A DNA stretch of 64,000 nucleotides from JAAZBW01 sp035647855 (lineage in GTDB: Bacteria > Actinomycetota > Actinomycetes > Actinomycetales > Actinomycetaceae). The notes below the pieces were generated by a model. That model was given only the letters and a program-made list of their open reading frames with translations. It made no database searches and had not been told where the DNA came from. Each line of letters starts with the position of its first letter. Within the stretch, counting starts at the first letter, position 1. Location: positions 1 through 64,000 of the forward strand of contig DASRMP010000069.1 of NCBI GenBank assembly GCA_035647855.1. The letters are read 5' to 3'. This document shows, one piece after another, positions 12,454 through 23,056 of this stretch. Position numbers and translations under genes: made by a program.

Positions 12454-13238
12454 AGGCGGGCCGTGTGCGCTGCCTCGGCCAGTTCGCGGCCGAGTTTCGC
12501 CATCGGGCTGATGCCATCGCCGAGCGCGCGCAGCAGCGCCGAACCGACAATTACCCCATCAGCAAACGAGCCCACCTCGAGGGCGTGCTCCGCCCGGGAG
12601 ACACCGAGACCGACGCAGACACGTGGCGCCCCCGCCGCGCGCGTCCGTTCGACCAGCCGCTCTGCGGTGTTGTCCACCTTCGCACGCTCGCCGGTGACTC
12701 CCATGGTCGAGGCCGCGTAGACGAAGCCGCGGCAGGCGGCCGCCGTCATCGCGAGGCGCTTGTCCGTCGAGGACGGGGCCACGAGGAACACGCGATCGAG
12801 GTCATGGCGGGCAGACGCATCGAGCCACTCCTGAGCCTCGTCGGGGATGAGGTCAGGGGTAATGAGGCCGGCACCGCCCGCCGAGGCGAGGTCTCGCGCG
12901 AAGGCGTCGACCCCGTAGCGGAACACCGGGTTGTAGTACGTCATGACCAGGATCGGGGCACCGAGCGGCGCGAGCGCCTCCACGGCCCGGAGAACGTGGC
13001 GCGTGCGCGTGCCGGCCTCCAGGGCGTGCTGACCCGTGTGCTGGATGACGGGGCCATCCATGCCAGGGTCCGAGTACGGCAGGCCGAGTTCCAATGCGTC
13101 GGCGCCGGCGTCGATCAGGGAGCGAGCGGCGTCGATGGAGGTCCTCAGGTCTGGGAAGCCGACCGTGAGGTATCCGATGAATGCCGCGCCCCCTGTGGAC
13201 GTGCGGGCGTCGATCGCCCGTTCCATCTTCGAACTCAC
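12450..13238 (-). CDS. trpA: Tryptophan synthase alpha subunit
   Basis: A 262-residue TIM-barrel subunit that cleaves indole-3-glycerol phosphate to indole and glyceraldehyde 3-phosphate and passes indole to TrpB. Catalytic Glu50 ([13 protein letters not shown]) and Asp61 (GMDGPVIQ) correspond to Glu49/Asp60 of the E. coli enzyme. Its ATG start overlaps the trpB stop by 4 bp. It is the last gene of the operon. lgt, which often follows trpA in actinobacteria, is absent and repeats occupy that position. Confidence 0.96.
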   Translation of the reverse strand: MSSKMERAIDARTSTGGAAFIGYLTVGFPDLRTSIDAARSLIDAGADALELGLPYSDPGMDGPVIQHTGQHALEAGTRTRHVLRAVEALAPLGAPILVMTYYNPVFRYGVDAFARDLASAGGAGLITPDLIPDEAQEWLDASARHDLDRVFLVAPSSTDKRLAMTAAACRGFVYAASTMGVTGERAKVDNTAERLVERTRAAGAPRVCVGLGVSRAEHALEVGSFADGVIVGSALLRALGDGISPMAKLGRELAEAAHTARL

Positions 13239-14443
13239 TTGTGGCCCTCCTCAAGGATGTTGAACCAGGTGGCGGCTGTCTCCACGTCTTTGTCTCCCCT
13301 GCCCGAGAGATTCACGAGGATGGTCGACTCCGGGTTCTCCTTGCCGAGCCTGATCGCGCCGGCCAGCGCGTGAGCGGACTCGATGGCGGGGATGATGCCC
13401 TCGGTGTGCGAGAGGGCCGCGAAAGCGTCCATTGCCTCGGCGTCGGTGATGGGCCAGTACTCGGCGCGCCCGGTGCTCGCGAGGTAGGCATGCTCAGGTC
13501 CGACACCCGGATAGTCGAGGCCGGCAGAGATCGAGTGCGACTCGAGCGTCTGCCCGTCCTCGTCCTGCAACAGCAGCGAGCGCGCGCCGTGCAGGACACC
13601 GGGCGATCCTCCCGTGATCGACGCCGCGTGGTGGCCGGTCTCGATCCCTTCGCCGGCGGCCTCGCAGCCGATCAGGCGCACGTCCGGATCGTCGAGGAAC
13701 GCCGTGAAGATGCCGATCGCGTTCGAGCCGCCTCCCACACAGGCGACGACGACGTCAGGCAGACCGCCCGTCAGCGCCAGGACCTGCTCGCGGGCCTCGT
13801 CGCCGATCACTCGCTGCAGATCGCGGACGATCGTCGGGAACGGATGCGGACCGGCGGCGGTGCCGAAGAGATAGTTCGTGGTCTCGACATTCGTGACCCA
13901 GTCACGGAATGCCTCGTTGATCGCATCCTTCAGGGTGCGGGAGCCGTTGTCCACGGGGACGACCTCCGCGCCGAGCAGTCGCATGCGGGCGACGTTGAGG
14001 GCCTGACGCCGGACGTCCTCGGTGCCCATGTACACCGTACATTCGAGCCCGAGCAGTGCGGCCGCCGTCGCCGTCGCCACACCATGCTGACCGGCACCCG
14101 TCTCCGCGATGATGCGGGTCTTACCGACCTTGCGAGTGAGCAGCGCCTGGCCGAGCACGTTGTTGATCTTGTGCGAGCCCGTATGGTTGAGGTCCTCGCG
14201 CTTGAGCAGGATGCGCGCGGCGCCGGCGTGTTCGGAGAACCGGGGCGCATCGGTGAGTAGCGAGGGCCGGCCGACGTAGGTCCGGTTCAGGTGGTCCATC
14301 TCGGCGCGGAACTCGGGAGAATCCTTGAGTTCGTCCCAGGCGGCCGAGAGGTCGTCGAGTGCGGCGATCAAAGCCTCCGCGACGAAACGTCCTCCGAACT
14401 CGCCGAAATAGGGACCGCTGAGATCATGTGTCGATTCGCTCAT
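13235..14443 (-). CDS. trpB: Tryptophan synthase beta subunit
   Basis: A 402-residue PLP enzyme that condenses indole with serine to tryptophan. The PLP lysine is Lys92 in [16 protein letters not shown]. The phosphate-binding glycine loop is [10 protein letters not shown]. Length matches the TrpB1 type that pairs with TrpA. The gene lies 52 bp downstream of trpC and overlaps trpA by 4 bp. Confidence 0.97.
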   Translation of the reverse strand: MSESTHDLSGPYFGEFGGRFVAEALIAALDDLSAAWDELKDSPEFRAEMDHLNRTYVGRPSLLTDAPRFSEHAGAARILLKREDLNHTGSHKINNVLGQALLTRKVGKTRIIAETGAGQHGVATATAAALLGLECTVYMGTEDVRRQALNVARMRLLGAEVVPVDNGSRTLKDAINEAFRDWVTNVETTNYLFGTAAGPHPFPTIVRDLQRVIGDEAREQVLALTGGLPDVVVACVGGGSNAIGIFTAFLDDPDVRLIGCEAAGEGIETGHHAASITGGSPGVLHGARSLLLQDEDGQTLESHSISAGLDYPGVGPEHAYLASTGRAEYWPITDAEAMDAFAALSHTEGIIPAIESAHALAGAIRLGKENPESTILVNLSGRGDKDVETAATWFNILEEGHK

Positions 14444-14495
14444 GTTCTCTTCCTCCTCAGACCTGACAACCTCGGTTGCCCGTGACCGGCGGGCG

Positions 14496-15305
14496 TCAGT
14501 CGCGGGGCGCGAGCGCCGGGTGGTTCGCCGCTGCGACCATCTCCGCGACGGCGGCGCGCGGGTTTCCGCCGGTCACGAGGGCCTCGCCGACCAGGATGGC
14601 GTCGGCGCCGGCGCGGGCGTAGTCAATGATGTCGTGTGGGCCGCGGACGCCGGATTCGGCCACCTTGACCACGTTCGAGGGGATGACCTCCATGACATCG
14701 GCGACCACCTCGCGGCGAACCTGGAGTGTCTTGAGGTTCCGGGCGTTAACTCCGACCACCTGCGCTCCGGCGTTGACGGCGCGCAGCGCTTCGATGCGGT
14801 CGTGCGCCTCCACGAGTGCGCACATTCCGAGCGAGTGGATGCGCTCGATGAGCGAGGTCAGGACGCTCTGTTCGAGTGCCGCGACTATCAGGAGCACGAT
14901 GTCCGCGCCATGGGCACGCGCCTCCCAGATCTGGTACGGCGTGACGACGAAATCCTTGCGCAGCAGCGGCACATCGACCGCAGAACGCACCGCGTCGAAA
15001 TCCTCGAGGGAGCCGTGGAAGCGCCGCCTCTCGGTGAGAACCGAGATCGCGGACGCCCCGCCCGTTTCGTATTCCTGCGCGAGCCGCGCCGGCGCGGGAA
15101 TGGAGGCGAGCGGGCCACGGGACGGGCTCGCGCGCTTCACCTCCGCGATGATCGAGACGGTCTGGCCGTCCCGGAGCACGGCGAGCGCGTCACGGGACGA
15201 TGGCATCCGGGCGGCGCGCTCCTTCAGTTCCTCGAGCGAGGTCCGGGCCTCGCGCACGGCGAGGTCCTCCCGGACTCCGGAGATGATGTCATCCAGAACG
15301 TTCAT
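14496..15305 (-). CDS. trpC: Indole-3-glycerol phosphate synthase
   Basis: A 269-residue monofunctional enzyme that closes the indole ring from CdRP. Recognisable motifs are [21 protein letters not shown] and [10 protein letters not shown], which match the catalytic Lys/Glu set of the family. I start it at ATG 15305 (MNVLDDIIS), whose ATGA overlaps the stop codon of the HGxxPAAW gene. The eight residues of a longer frame upstream are not conserved. Confidence 0.96.
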   Translation of the reverse strand: MNVLDDIISGVREDLAVREARTSLEELKERAARMPSSRDALAVLRDGQTVSIIAEVKRASPSRGPLASIPAPARLAQEYETGGASAISVLTERRRFHGSLEDFDAVRSAVDVPLLRKDFVVTPYQIWEARAHGADIVLLIVAALEQSVLTSLIERIHSLGMCALVEAHDRIEALRAVNAGAQVVGVNARNLKTLQVRREVVADVMEVIPSNVVKVAESGVRGPHDIIDYARAGADAILVGEALVTGGNPRAAVAEMVAAANHPALAPRD

Positions 15306-15574
15306 GCCGGCTGATCGTCCGCGTACCACTCGCCGGTGATGCGGGCCTGCACCGGTTGTCCCAGGCCACGGCCCCGCATGATCAGACTGGCGACGATGCC
15401 GGCTGCGATGATGACGAGTCCGAAGATCAGGACGGGCGTCCGGTAGGTCACCATGCCGATCCCGCCCACAATGGCACCCGCGACCACGAGACCCAGCAGG
15501 GTCCAGGACGCGGGCGTCCGGCCGTGATTCGATGGAGCTGCCGACTGAGGCAGACTGTAGCTCTCTTCGTTCAT
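15302..15574 (-). CDS. HGxxPAAW-family small membrane protein
   Basis: A 90-residue protein with the motif NHGRTPASW at about residues 16-24 and two hydrophobic helices (about 26-45 and 48-66). It matches the HGxxPAAW family found between trpE and trpC in actinobacteria. Function is unknown. A GGAGG-type site (GAGGAGGGACC) precedes the ATG. It overlaps trpC by 4 bp and follows the Trp-associated membrane protein by 12 bp, so it is a regular member of the trp operon. Confidence 0.85.
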   Translation of the reverse strand: MNEESYSLPQSAAPSNHGRTPASWTLLGLVVAGAIVGGIGMVTYRTPVLIFGLVIIAAGIVASLIMRGRGLGQPVQARITGEWYADDQPA

Positions 15575-15586
15575 GGTCCCTCCTCG

Positions 15587-16162
15587 TCAGGACAGCTTAC
15601 CGCCATTATCTGTCGGGTCCTCTCCGCGTGCGATGGCGTCCCAATCGTCCATCGCCACCGTGCGTGCGTCGCGGGTCCCGGGCCGTTCATCCCGCTCGAA
15701 TCGCCGGGCCGTCCGGCCGATCCGCCCCCCGAGAACGACGGCCGCGATGCCCGCCCCGACCCCCAGCACCAAACCCGCTATACCGAGCCATCCGGCCGAG
15801 TGCCTCGCGATCGCTCCCCCGCTCCAGTCGACGCCCGTCACCGCCCGGGCCGCCTCGTTCAGAAGCGGCGACGGGTCTCCTATCACTCCCCCGGTGACGG
15901 CCGCTGCAGCGGCCGCAAGCAGCGCCGCGATCCCACCAATGACCCGGGCGAGCACGCCCTGCGCAAGTAGAAGCGCGGCTGCGGCGGCGAGCAGCACGAA
16001 CGCGGCCGCGCCCACCACAGGAACCGCGCCGCCCGTCACGGCAAGGCCGACATCTCCGGTGACGGTCGCCGTCGTCGCGGAGAACCATGTGCCGGGGACG
16101 CTCGCCAGGGTGAGTGCGCCGCTGAGCGCGAAACCGAGGACGAGCGCGGGCCGCACCCTCAC
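15587..16162 (-). CDS. Trp operon-associated transmembrane protein
   Basis: A 191-residue membrane protein with about four hydrophobic helices: [16 protein letters not shown] near the start, two in the Ala-rich middle and one at [19 protein letters not shown]. It matches by position and topology the Trp-operon-associated membrane protein family (Trp_oprn_chp). I chose the GTG at 16162 ([10 protein letters not shown]), whose GTGA overlaps the trpE stop. A longer in-frame reading would extend inside trpE and is not credible. Role unknown; an involvement in tryptophan or precursor transport has been only a guess from context. Confidence 0.8.
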   Translation of the reverse strand: MRVRPALVLGFALSGALTLASVPGTWFSATTATVTGDVGLAVTGGAVPVVGAAAFVLLAAAAALLLAQGVLARVIGGIAALLAAAAAAVTGGVIGDPSPLLNEAARAVTGVDWSGGAIARHSAGWLGIAGLVLGVGAGIAAVVLGGRIGRTARRFERDERPGTRDARTVAMDDWDAIARGEDPTDNGGKLS

Positions 16163-17691
16163 GGGCGCTCCAGGCGGGATGCGATCTGGACCGCGCGCAG
16201 GGCCGCGGCAGCCTTGGTGCGGGCCTCCTCGTACTCCGTGGCGGGATCGGAGTCGGCCACGATGCCGGCACCTGCCTGGACACTGGCGATTCCGTCGGCG
16301 ATGACGGCGGTCCGGATCGCGATCGCCATGTCGAGCTGCCCTGCGAGGTCCACGTAGCCGATGACGCCTCCGTAGATACCGCGGCGGGTGGGCTCGAATT
16401 CGTCGATAAGCTCCATCGCCCGCACCTTGGGCGCCCCTGAGAGCGTGCCTGCCGGGAACGCGCCGATGAGGGCGTCCAGCGCCCGGACGCCTTCGCGCAG
16501 CGTTCCCGTCACAGTGGACGTGATGTGCATGATGTGGCTGTAGCGGCGGATGCCCATGAACTCCACAACGTTGATACTCGCGGGGTCGCAACTCTTCGCG
16601 AGATCGTTGCGCGCGAGGTCCACGAGCATGATGTGCTCGGCGCGCTCCTTCGGGTCTGCGAGCATTTCGGCGCCCCGCTCCGCGTCCTCTTCGGGAGTGG
16701 CGCCGCGGGGCCGGGATCCCGCGATCGGGAACGTGAGAGCGGTGCCTCCCTCCACCCTGATGAGGGTCTCCGGCGACGAGCCGACCACGTCGATGCGACC
16801 GGAGGGACGCCGCGGGTCCGGTAAGGCCACGAGATACATGTAGGGCGAGGGGTTCGTCGCGCGCAGCACCCGGTACACGTCGAGCGGATCGCCCACGCAC
16901 TCCACGTCCGCCCGCAGGGACGGCACGACCTGGAACACCTCACCCTCGCGGATGGCTTCCTTGGCGGAACGCACGACCGCCATGAAGTCCTCGCGTTCCG
17001 TCTGGAGGTGAACCTCTGGTTCGGGTCCGCCTCCGACGACGCGAGCGGCCCGCGCGGAGGGCGCGGCAGGCAGCCGGGCGGCGAGCCGTTCGAGGCGCAT
17101 GCAGGCGTCGCGCCACGCCTCGTCGACTCGTTCCTCAGTGTTGTCCGCGTTTATGGCGTTCGCGATGAGCCACACCGTGCCGGTGTGGTGGTCGATGGCG
17201 ACGAGGTCGGAGACGAGCGAGAGAGCCACGCGCGGCAGGTTCTGGTCATCGACCGCGATTGAGGGCAGGTCCTCCCAGGCGTGTACGAAATCCCATCCGA
17301 GCGCGCCCACGAATCCGCCCGTCAGGGGCGGGTAGCCGGCCATCCGGGCGCCGGGCAGTGCGTCGATCGCGGCGTGCAGCACCTCGAGCACGTCCCCCTC
17401 ACGGGGCATCCCGACCGGGACATCTCCCTCCCAGTGCGCGGTTCCGTCCCAGCTCAGAAGAGTCGCACGGCTCGCGACGCCCACAAAACTCCACCGGGAC
17501 CACTGGCCCTGCTCAGCCGACTCGAGAACGAAGGTGCCGGGCTCGCCGCCGAGGGCACGGTAGATGGCAGTCGGCCCGAGGTCCTCCGCGAGGAACGTCC
17601 GGGCGACGGGGATGACGCGATGGTCGCGGGCGAGTTCGCGGAACTCGTCGAGGCCGGGGGTGAGCTCACCCCACAGGCGTGGTCCGTTCAC
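16159..17691 (-). CDS. trpE: Anthranilate synthase component I
   Basis: A 510-residue chorismate-utilising enzyme that makes anthranilate from chorismate with ammonia supplied by TrpG, which is not in this window. The feedback (tryptophan-binding) element [15 protein letters not shown] lies near residues 54-70, so allosteric inhibition is expected. The catalytic region includes [18 protein letters not shown] and GGVIGYVD. It starts with GTG at 17691, overlapping hisF by 4 bp. It is the second gene of the hisF-trp operon. Confidence 0.96.
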   Translation of the reverse strand: MNGPRLWGELTPGLDEFRELARDHRVIPVARTFLAEDLGPTAIYRALGGEPGTFVLESAEQGQWSRWSFVGVASRATLLSWDGTAHWEGDVPVGMPREGDVLEVLHAAIDALPGARMAGYPPLTGGFVGALGWDFVHAWEDLPSIAVDDQNLPRVALSLVSDLVAIDHHTGTVWLIANAINADNTEERVDEAWRDACMRLERLAARLPAAPSARAARVVGGGPEPEVHLQTEREDFMAVVRSAKEAIREGEVFQVVPSLRADVECVGDPLDVYRVLRATNPSPYMYLVALPDPRRPSGRIDVVGSSPETLIRVEGGTALTFPIAGSRPRGATPEEDAERGAEMLADPKERAEHIMLVDLARNDLAKSCDPASINVVEFMGIRRYSHIMHITSTVTGTLREGVRALDALIGAFPAGTLSGAPKVRAMELIDEFEPTRRGIYGGVIGYVDLAGQLDMAIAIRTAVIADGIASVQAGAGIVADSDPATEYEEARTKAAAALRAVQIASRLERP

Positions 17692-18452
17692 GACCGCACG
17701 GGAAAGCCGGCGGACGCGAGTGCGGCCTTGACGGCGGCGATTGAGACAGTGCCGAAGTGGAACACCGAGGCCGCAAGGACCGCGTTCGCTCCTGCGGTGG
17801 CCGCCTCCACGAAGTGCTCCGCAGTGCCCGCGCCTCCGGAGGCGATGAGCGGGAGGCTGGTCGCCTCGCGCACGTCGCGCAGCATCTCGAGGTCGAATCC
17901 GGCGGTGGTGCCGTCGGCATCCATGGAGTTGAGCAGGATCTCACCAACTCCCCTGCGCTCCGCCTCGCGTACCCACTCGAGGGCGTCCATCGCGGTTCCC
18001 CTGCGGCCCCCGTGGGTGGTGACCTCGTAGCCGCTCGCGGTCCCGCCGCCGCGGCGCGCATCCACGGATAGGACAAGCACCTGGCTACCGAAGCGAGTGG
18101 CGATTTCGTCGATGAGGTCCGGTCGATCGACCGCGGCGGTGCTGACTGAGACCTTGTCGGCTCCGGCGCGCAGCAACGCGTCCACGTCGTCGACGCTGCG
18201 CACGCCTCCCCCCACCGTGAGCGGCACGAACACGTGCTCGGCAGTGGCGGTGAGGACGTCCCGCACCGTCGCGCGGCCGGAGGCGGAGGCGGAGACGTCG
18301 AGGAACGTGATCTCGTCCGCACCTTCGCGGCCGTAGCGCTCCGCCAGTTCGGCGGGATCGCCGGCGTCGCGCAAGTTCTCGAAGTGCACGCCCTTGACCA
18401 CACGGCCGGCGTCGACGTCGAGACACGGGATCACACGGATGGCAACGGGCAT
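17688..18452 (-). CDS. hisF: Imidazole glycerol phosphate synthase cyclase subunit
   Basis: A 254-residue half-barrel enzyme that with HisH makes imidazole glycerol phosphate and AICAR. Catalytic Asp12 (IPCLDVDAG) and Asp131 (LSVDARR) are present, as are the phosphate-binding loops TVGGGVRS and ASGGAG. hisI, which normally sits between hisF and trpE in actinobacteria, is missing here: the trpE start overlaps the hisF stop directly. Confidence 0.96.
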   Translation of the reverse strand: MPVAIRVIPCLDVDAGRVVKGVHFENLRDAGDPAELAERYGREGADEITFLDVSASASGRATVRDVLTATAEHVFVPLTVGGGVRSVDDVDALLRAGADKVSVSTAAVDRPDLIDEIATRFGSQVLVLSVDARRGGGTASGYEVTTHGGRRGTAMDALEWVREAERRGVGEILLNSMDADGTTAGFDLEMLRDVREATSLPLIASGGAGTAEHFVEAATAGANAVLAASVFHFGTVSIAAVKAALASAGFPVRS

Positions 18453-18502
18453 GGATGCCCCCTTTCGGTTCGGTGCGAGCCTAACCCGTAGGCTTACCGG
18501 TC

Positions 18503-19069
18503 ATGAATGCGCTTCCACCATCCGGCGGCCGGATCGCGGCAGACCGGGATTCGGTGGCACGGTCACTGGACGAGGCGCGGCGAGGCGGAGCCGCCGTGGC
18601 TGCCGTCGACGGACGTTCCGGGTCCGGGAAAACAGATCTCGCCGCCGCACTTGCGGGCATGCTCGAGCAGGTCCGTGTTCTCCACCTCGAAGACGCCTAC
18701 CGCGGGTGGCACGGTCTGGCAGAGGGCCTCGCGGCCGTCACGAGCGGTGTCCTCGCTCCACTGGCAGAGGGCCGCGCCGGTGCGTTTCGGTCCTGGGACT
18801 GGTACGCCGGCGAGCTTGGCGAACTGCGCGTGGTGCCGGCGCTCGAACCGGGCGAACTGCTCCTCATCGAGGGTTGCGGAGCGCTCGCCGAGCCGTGCGC
18901 GGCATTCGCCGAATTCGGAGTGTGGTGCGAGGCCACGGAGGATGTCCGGCGTTCGCGAGCGGCCGCGCGGGATCCCTACGAGTGGTCGGACAAGTGGGCC
19001 GGGTGGGCCTTCCAGGAGGAGTCGCTCGCCTACCGACGGGTGCCCGATTTGGTACTACACACGGGATAG
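18503..19069 (+). CDS. P-loop NTPase, uridine kinase-like
   Basis: A 188-residue protein with a Walker A motif AVDGRSGSGKTDLA at about residues 34-47, an HLEDAYRGW segment and a LLIEGCGALAEP strand-turn resembling Walker B. The layout matches the uridine kinase/nucleoside kinase-like group often annotated only as ATP-binding protein. It is divergent from hisF and convergent with the FKBP-like lipoprotein gene. The substrate is unknown. Confidence 0.7.
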   Translation: MNALPPSGGRIAADRDSVARSLDEARRGGAAVAAVDGRSGSGKTDLAAALAGMLEQVRVLHLEDAYRGWHGLAEGLAAVTSGVLAPLAEGRAGAFRSWDWYAGELGELRVVPALEPGELLLIEGCGALAEPCAAFAEFGVWCEATEDVRRSRAAARDPYEWSDKWAGWAFQEESLAYRRVPDLVLHTG

Positions 19070-19079
19070 TTGCGGGAAC

Positions 19080-19925
19080 TCACCCCGCCGCGAGGATATC
19101 CGCGACCATGACGATCGTGTCCGTCCCGATCCCTTCCTCCGGGGGAACCTCGAGGAGAACGCGCGAGCCGACGAACTGGTCCACCAGTCCGGAACGCACT
19201 CCGGGGAACGCGGTCCCGAGGTCGAGGACTGCGGGAGTTCCAGTCGTCCACGTCGTGTCGAGGACCTCTCCGTCCGACCAGGTCCATAGCGTGTACTGCA
19301 CGACGACCGTCGCGCCCGGCGTGACCTGCTCGCCCGTGCCACGAATGAGACGCCGGACCGTGAGCGAGTCGCTCGGGGCGGCCTCGGGCTCGACGACGAG
19401 TCGGGGGCCGTCGTCGTCAATCACGACCGAGAGGCGTCCGTCATCTCCGCTCGCCTCCTCCTCGCCCCACGCGTGGGAGTGGAGCAGATCGACGACGGTG
19501 GCGACCATCTCGACACCCTGCCCATTCACGGGCTGCGTAACGATGAGGCGGGAGCCTTCGGAGAGTCCCACGATGGCGCTGTGCAGCGGCTCACCGAGGT
19601 CGGCCTCGGTGGCAAAGAGGACATGGGGGACGGCGGCGCCATCGGCAAGAGTCCCGTCGGAGCCGCGGAACGCGCTCATGGAAAGAACCACCGGGTCCGC
19701 CTCGCCGATCTGTGCGCCATCCCCCACCGAGAGCGTCTCGACGTCCGACTCCTCCATCGGCAGCGGCGTCGCGAATACGACGACGGGGACGGTGCCGAAC
19801 TTTCCCGAGACGGTGATCTCGCCCGAGGGCTTGTCTCGCGCCGGCCCGCAGGCGGCGGTGAGGGCGAGGGTGGCGGCGGTCGCAGTGGCGGCGATGCGGC
19901 GTCCGAGAGCCGGCAGGCGCGACAT
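19080..19925 (-). CDS. FKBP-type peptidyl-prolyl isomerase lipoprotein
   Basis: A 281-residue exported lipoprotein. The signal peptide ends in a lipobox with Cys26 (LALTAAC). The C-terminal about 110 residues form an FKBP domain (VRRLIRGTGEQVTPGATVVVQYTL is typical), giving prolyl isomerase or chaperone activity outside the membrane. The preceding region (about 35-155) resembles a second, degenerate FKBP-like domain (GEPLHSAIVGLSEGSRLIV). The ATG at 19925 overlaps the pafA stop as TGATG, so it is coupled to the pupylation operon. Confidence 0.85.
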   Translation of the reverse strand: MSRLPALGRRIAATATAATLALTAACGPARDKPSGEITVSGKFGTVPVVVFATPLPMEESDVETLSVGDGAQIGEADPVVLSMSAFRGSDGTLADGAAVPHVLFATEADLGEPLHSAIVGLSEGSRLIVTQPVNGQGVEMVATVVDLLHSHAWGEEEASGDDGRLSVVIDDDGPRLVVEPEAAPSDSLTVRRLIRGTGEQVTPGATVVVQYTLWTWSDGEVLDTTWTTGTPAVLDLGTAFPGVRSGLVDQFVGSRVLLEVPPEEGIGTDTIVMVADILAAG

Positions 19926-21292
19926 CACGAACCTCCGAGGGAGTCGATCAGTTCGTCGACGCGCTCGTCGCTGTTCGCGAACGGGTCGTACAGCATCAGG
20001 GTTCCCGGTGCGGAATCGGCGAGTTTCATGTGGACCCAATCGACGGTGAAGTCGCGCCGGCGTTCCTGGGCCGCAGCGATGAATCTCCCGCGCAGGTGCG
20101 CGCGCGTGGTGACGGGCGCCCTTTCGCCTGCGGCCGTCACGTCATCCGGCGAAGTGAGACGCCGCGCGAGTCCGGCGTCCTCCATCCGGCCGAAGAGGGG
20201 AGAGCCCGTGATGTCGTGATAGGCGAGAAGCAGGCGACGCAGGGACGGAATGCTGGCGCCCTCGCGCCGGAGATACTGCTCGACGAGCCGCTCCTTGATG
20301 GCCCAGTCGAGTTCGGTGGCGACGATCGAGTGGTCGCCCGTTTCGACGGCGTCCAGTCCGCGCCGCCACAGGTCGATGGCGGCGGCGTGCCACGGGCTCG
20401 GCTCTTCACCGAACGCCTCGAGTACCATGGCGAGGTAGTACCGCTGCATCGCGAGCGCGCTCATCCGGCGCCCGTCGGTGAGCTCGAGCTCAACCTGGCC
20501 CGTCAAATCGCCGGATGTCTCTCGGATGGCCGCCATGGGATCGGTGAGCTCGAGGTGGAACCGCTTGCCCGCCTCCGCGAGGGCGAGCAGCAGGTCCGTC
20601 ACCGCGACCTTCACGAGCGTGGAGCCCTCGGCCATGTTGGAATCGCCGACGATCACGTGCATGCGGCGGTACAGGTTCACGTCCGCGTGCGGTTCGTCCC
20701 GCGTGTTGACGATCGGCCGGGACCGCGTGGTCGCGGAGCTGACGGCGTCCCACATCTGCCCGGCCCGCTGCGAGAACTCGAAACCGAGCCGGCCACGGAC
20801 CCCACGCACGTGCCCCGCGCCGACCACGATCTGGCGGGTTACGAAATACGGCACGAGCGCCGCGACGAACTCCTTGTAATCGGGCCGGCGCCGGATCAGG
20901 TAGTTCTCATGGCATCCGAAGGAGTTGCCTGCGGTGTCGAGATTGTTGCGGAACAGGTGGATCTCGCCCTCGATCCCCTGGGAGGAGAGGCGCTCGTTCG
21001 CCCGAGCCGCCAGCCGGTGGAGCATGACCACGCCCGCGCGGTCCTGGGCAAGCAGGTCCGAGAGTTGGTCGCACTCCGCGGTCGCGTACTCCGGGTGGGA
21101 GCCGACGTCGAGGTAGATCCGGCCGCCGTTCGCGAGGAACACGTTCGTGGATCGGCCCAGTCGCACGACCGGCCGGAACAGGACCCGCGCCGCGTCCTCG
21201 GCATCAAGAGGAGGCCGGCCCCCCGTGGTGGAGGCACAGCTGATCCCGTACTCGGTCTCCAGACCCCAGATGCGCCGGGGAACGGCGGTCAC
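19925..21292 (-). CDS. pafA: Pup--protein ligase
   Basis: A 455-residue enzyme of the carboxylate-amine ligase fold that attaches deamidated Pup through its C-terminal Glu to substrate lysines. The N-terminus IWGLETEYGI and the loop YLDVGSHPEYATAECD carry the ATP/Mg-binding Glu and catalytic Asp. The ENYLIRR segment is shared with Dop. It starts at GTG 21292 and overlaps pup by 4 bp. In proteasome-bearing relatives prcB and prcA often lie between or near pup and pafA; they are absent here. Confidence 0.96.
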   Translation of the reverse strand: MTAVPRRIWGLETEYGISCASTTGGRPPLDAEDAARVLFRPVVRLGRSTNVFLANGGRIYLDVGSHPEYATAECDQLSDLLAQDRAGVVMLHRLAARANERLSSQGIEGEIHLFRNNLDTAGNSFGCHENYLIRRRPDYKEFVAALVPYFVTRQIVVGAGHVRGVRGRLGFEFSQRAGQMWDAVSSATTRSRPIVNTRDEPHADVNLYRRMHVIVGDSNMAEGSTLVKVAVTDLLLALAEAGKRFHLELTDPMAAIRETSGDLTGQVELELTDGRRMSALAMQRYYLAMVLEAFGEEPSPWHAAAIDLWRRGLDAVETGDHSIVATELDWAIKERLVEQYLRREGASIPSLRRLLLAYHDITGSPLFGRMEDAGLARRLTSPDDVTAAGERAPVTTRAHLRGRFIAAAQERRRDFTVDWVHMKLADSAPGTLMLYDPFANSDERVDELIDSLGGS

Positions 21293-21477
21293 TGACCGCC
21301 CTTCTGCACGAAGCCCTGCACGAAGGACTCGGCGTTGGTCTCGAGGATGGAGTCGATCTCGTCCAACAGTTCGTCGACGCCGCGCGTCACCGCCTGGGGA
21401 GCGGCCGGAACGGGTGGCCCCTCGGGCAATGGATCACTCTCACGCCGTGAGCTGGAAGCGAACTCCTGCTGTGACAC
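21289..21477 (-). CDS. pup: Prokaryotic ubiquitin-like protein Pup
   Basis: A 62-residue largely disordered modifier. The conserved helix VDELLDEIDSILETNAESF and the C-terminal FVQKGGQ are diagnostic. The terminal Gln means Dop must deamidate it before ligation. I chose GTG 21477 (VSQQEF), preceded by a strong ribosome site AGGAGG 7 nt upstream. A longer frame to 21534 runs into dop and lacks similarity. It overlaps pafA by 4 bp and lies 16 bp downstream of dop. Confidence 0.95.
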   Translation of the reverse strand: MSQQEFASSSRRESDPLPEGPPVPAAPQAVTRGVDELLDEIDSILETNAESFVQGFVQKGGQ

Positions 21478-21493
21478 GTTGCTGCCTCCTGGT

Positions 21494-23056
21494 TCAGTGC
21501 CGCTCGCGCCCACCGAGGGCGTCGAGCAGTTCATCGATCGTGCCGTTGTTCTTCACGAGGTTACCCGCCCGTTCCTCTGTGGCCGACCGTGGGTCGGTGA
21601 GAGGAATCCGGAGCAGGCGGCCGCGGCGCGGCGAGTCGAGCACGATGGACGACCAACCGGCGGCTGCGACCCCGTCCGGAAAACGCCGGATCAGCTCGCC
21701 CCTCAGCCAGGCCCGCGTATTGGCGGGTGGTGTGCCCACCGCGCGAGCAACCTCCTGCGGGCTGACAAGACGGCGCACCCGCCCGGCGGCATCGAGGCGA
21801 GAGACCACGGAGCGTTCGGGCCGAAGGTCCGACCACTGGAGGTCGAGCGCCGCGAGCCGCGGGTCGTTCCAGCCGCTGCGGGAGCGTTCCCGCATGCCTT
21901 CGAGGAGTTGCCGCTTCGCGACCCACTCGACGCAATCCGCGACCGATTCCGGATCGTCGGCGAGACCGTCGAGGACGTGGTCCCACAGCGCCAGCGTTTC
22001 CGCCACCTCGCCGTGCCGTCCCGTGCGCGTGAAGTGCGCGTCCACGAGATCGAGGTAGGCCCGCTGGATGTCAAGGGCACGCATCGCGCTGCTCCCCTGT
22101 GTGGAGAGCACGTGCCCGAATGGTTCGCGGGACACGCCCCGCACGTCGACGACGGGTGCCGTCAGCGTGATCGCGTCGAGTTCGAGCGGCACTTCTCCGG
22201 CCTCGATGAGTCCGAGAACGAGGTCCGTCGTCGCGAACTTGAGGAAGTTGGGCACGTCGAAGGTGTTGGCGTCCCCGATGATCACGTGCAGGCGCCGGAA
22301 GCGCTCGGGATCCGCGTGCGGCTCGTCCCGGGTGTTGATGATCGGCCTGTTGAACGTGGTCTCGAGGCCGATGTCGTTCTCGATGTAGTCGGCGCGCTGC
22401 GAGATCTGGAAGCCGGGTTCCCCGCTCCGCTGCCCGAGGCCGACCCGCCCGGAGCCTGCGAACAACGGACGTGTCACGAAGAACGGCGTCAGGTACGATG
22501 CGATCTCCCCGAACGGCACGGAGCGTTCCACGAGATAGTTCTCGTGCGTGCCGTAGGAGGCGCCCTTGCCGTCCACGTTGTTCTTGTAGACGACGATCTC
22601 GCCGCCCGCCCTTCGCAGGGTGGCCATCGCCTCGCGCATGATCTCGTCGCCGGCGCGGTCCCAGGTGACCGCGTCGAGCGCGGACACGACCTCCGGGGAG
22701 GAGTATTCGGGGTGTGCGTGGTCGACATAGAGGCGCGCACCGTTCGGGAGTACCGCGTTGGCGGGACCCCCGCGGAGGATCGTCCTGCCCACCTCGTGCA
22801 GATCCACGGGTCCGGCCGGCGCCGCCGCGTCCGGATCGTCGGTCAGCTGGGAGGGGTCGGCGTCGGCGGGCCCCATCCGGAATCCGCGCGCATCGTTGAG
22901 CGGGTCCTCGCCCGCGTAGTCCCACGGAGCGCTCGGGACGCCGGCCGCGTACGCGCGCACGATCACCGTGGACATCGCGACCGGGTTCGCCTCGGGCCGT
23001 CCGGGGGTGATGACCCCGTACTCCGTCTCGATCCCCATAACGCGCCCGGGTCTCAC
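21494..23056 (-). CDS. dop: Pup deamidase/depupylase
   Basis: A 520-residue paralogue of PafA that deamidates Pup-Gln to Pup-Glu and removes Pup from proteins. Diagnostic segments are [25 protein letters not shown] and the Dop-specific [18 protein letters not shown]. An extra loop after residue 40 ([14 protein letters not shown]) is characteristic of Dop. I start it at GTG 23056, whose GTGA overlaps the mpa stop, with GGAGGGAG upstream. The alternative ATG six codons in would also keep the catalytic Glu. Confidence 0.94.
   Translation of the reverse strand: MRPGRVMGIETEYGVITPGRPEANPVAMSTVIVRAYAAGVPSAPWDYAGEDPLNDARGFRMGPADADPSQLTDDPDAAAPAGPVDLHEVGRTILRGGPANAVLPNGARLYVDHAHPEYSSPEVVSALDAVTWDRAGDEIMREAMATLRRAGGEIVVYKNNVDGKGASYGTHENYLVERSVPFGEIASYLTPFFVTRPLFAGSGRVGLGQRSGEPGFQISQRADYIENDIGLETTFNRPIINTRDEPHADPERFRRLHVIIGDANTFDVPNFLKFATTDLVLGLIEAGEVPLELDAITLTAPVVDVRGVSREPFGHVLSTQGSSAMRALDIQRAYLDLVDAHFTRTGRHGEVAETLALWDHVLDGLADDPESVADCVEWVAKRQLLEGMRERSRSGWNDPRLAALDLQWSDLRPERSVVSRLDAAGRVRRLVSPQEVARAVGTPPANTRAWLRGELIRRFPDGVAAAGWSSIVLDSPRRGRLLRIPLTDPRSATEERAGNLVKNNGTIDELLDALGGRERH

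Noticed and set aside
18394..20049. 551-codon open frame on the plus strand
   Set aside because: Runs through hisF, the kinase-like gene and the FKBP gene in the wrong phases; no recognisable domain.
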